Of a stretch of DNA of 5,917 nt, positions 5,745-5,917 are shown piece after piece. The position numbers were made by a program, and so were the translations under genes. The stretch's first letter is position 1; every line of letters starts with the position of its first letter. The DNA is from Mesorhizobium sp. (GTDB taxonomy: Bacteria > Pseudomonadota > Alphaproteobacteria > Rhizobiales > Rhizobiaceae). The DNA lies in NCBI GenBank assembly GCA_030698645.1, contig JAUYMV010000310.1, positions 1 to 5,917 on the forward strand, read 5' to 3'. Under the pieces are notes generated by a model, which saw only the letters and a list, made by a program, of their open reading frames with translations, had not been told where the DNA came from and searched no databases.

Positions 5745-5917
5745 CGTTGCCCGACCGCGCGCAGATCGTCGTCATCGGCGGCGGCATCATCGGCTGCTCG
5801 ACCGCCTATCACCTGGCGCGCGACCACAAGGCGGATGTCGTCCTGCTTGAGCAGGGCAGGCTGACCTCCGGCTCGACCTGGCACGCGGCGGGCTTGGTCG
5901 GCCAGTTACGCTCGTCC
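5741..5917 (+). CDS. FAD-dependent dimethylglycine/sarcosine dehydrogenase-like oxidoreductase, N-terminus only
   Basis: Fifty-nine codons are open to the window edge; the gene continues beyond it. The start ATG overlaps the preceding stop (ATGA), with GGAAAG (5727-5732) 8 bases upstream. Residues 9-26 form a Rossmann beta-alpha-beta with GGGIIG (13-18) for the FAD pyrophosphate, and Glu37 closes the fold at the adenosine ribose. [14 protein letters not shown] (42-55) is the signature of dimethylglycine and sarcosine dehydrogenases. His48 is equivalent to the histidine that carries covalent FAD in mammalian dimethylglycine dehydrogenase. Such enzymes oxidatively demethylate N-methyl glycines; full-length members often carry a C-terminal GcvT-like folate domain, which cannot be checked here. 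The family call is good; substrate is open because many paralogues exist in rhizobia. Confidence 0.85.
   Translation, partial: MTLPDRAQIVVIGGGIIGCSTAYHLARDHKADVVLLEQGRLTSGSTWHAAGLVGQLRSS

Overview
The window is GC-rich, densely coded bacterial DNA. Gene content, protein style and short intergenic spaces suit an alphaproteobacterium, most likely of the Hyphomicrobiales (a rhizobium or Mesorhizobium-like relative). That placement rests on recalled resemblance, not on a search. I see no RNA gene, insertion sequence, CRISPR array or sign of recent transfer.

Layout. (1) 26-1888, minus strand: a membrane-bound hybrid histidine kinase with a CHASE3-type sensor region, HisKA and ATPase domains and a C-terminal receiver. 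(2) 1889-2101: a divergent intergenic region with weak candidate promoters facing both ways and a strong dyad between them. (3) 2102-3414, plus strand: a two-gene sugar module made of a D-lyxose/mannose-type cupin isomerase and a FrcK-like P-loop kinase, 11 bases apart. (4) 3440-4630, minus strand: a complete M24-family metallopeptidase/hydrolase that converges on the sugar module with only 25 bases between stop codons. (5) 4631-4853: a second divergent intergenic region. It holds a 10-base direct repeat overlapping a perfect TTGACA, plus two small dyads. (6) 4854-5744, plus strand: a choline-kinase-like phosphotransferase with a TTG start. It overlaps by ATGA with (7) 5741 to the window end: the N-terminus of a dimethylglycine/sarcosine dehydrogenase-like FAD enzyme.

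How the genes may work together (inference). The isomerase and kinase would turn an aldose (D-lyxose or D-mannose) into a ketose and then a ketose phosphate. The M24 enzyme, the choline-kinase-like protein and the covalent-flavin amine dehydrogenase look like part of a catabolic locus for an N-methylated or amino-alcohol compound whose substrate is not known to me. The main objects worth a second look are this second cluster, its repeat-bearing divergent promoter region, and the dyad between the sensor kinase and the sugar genes.
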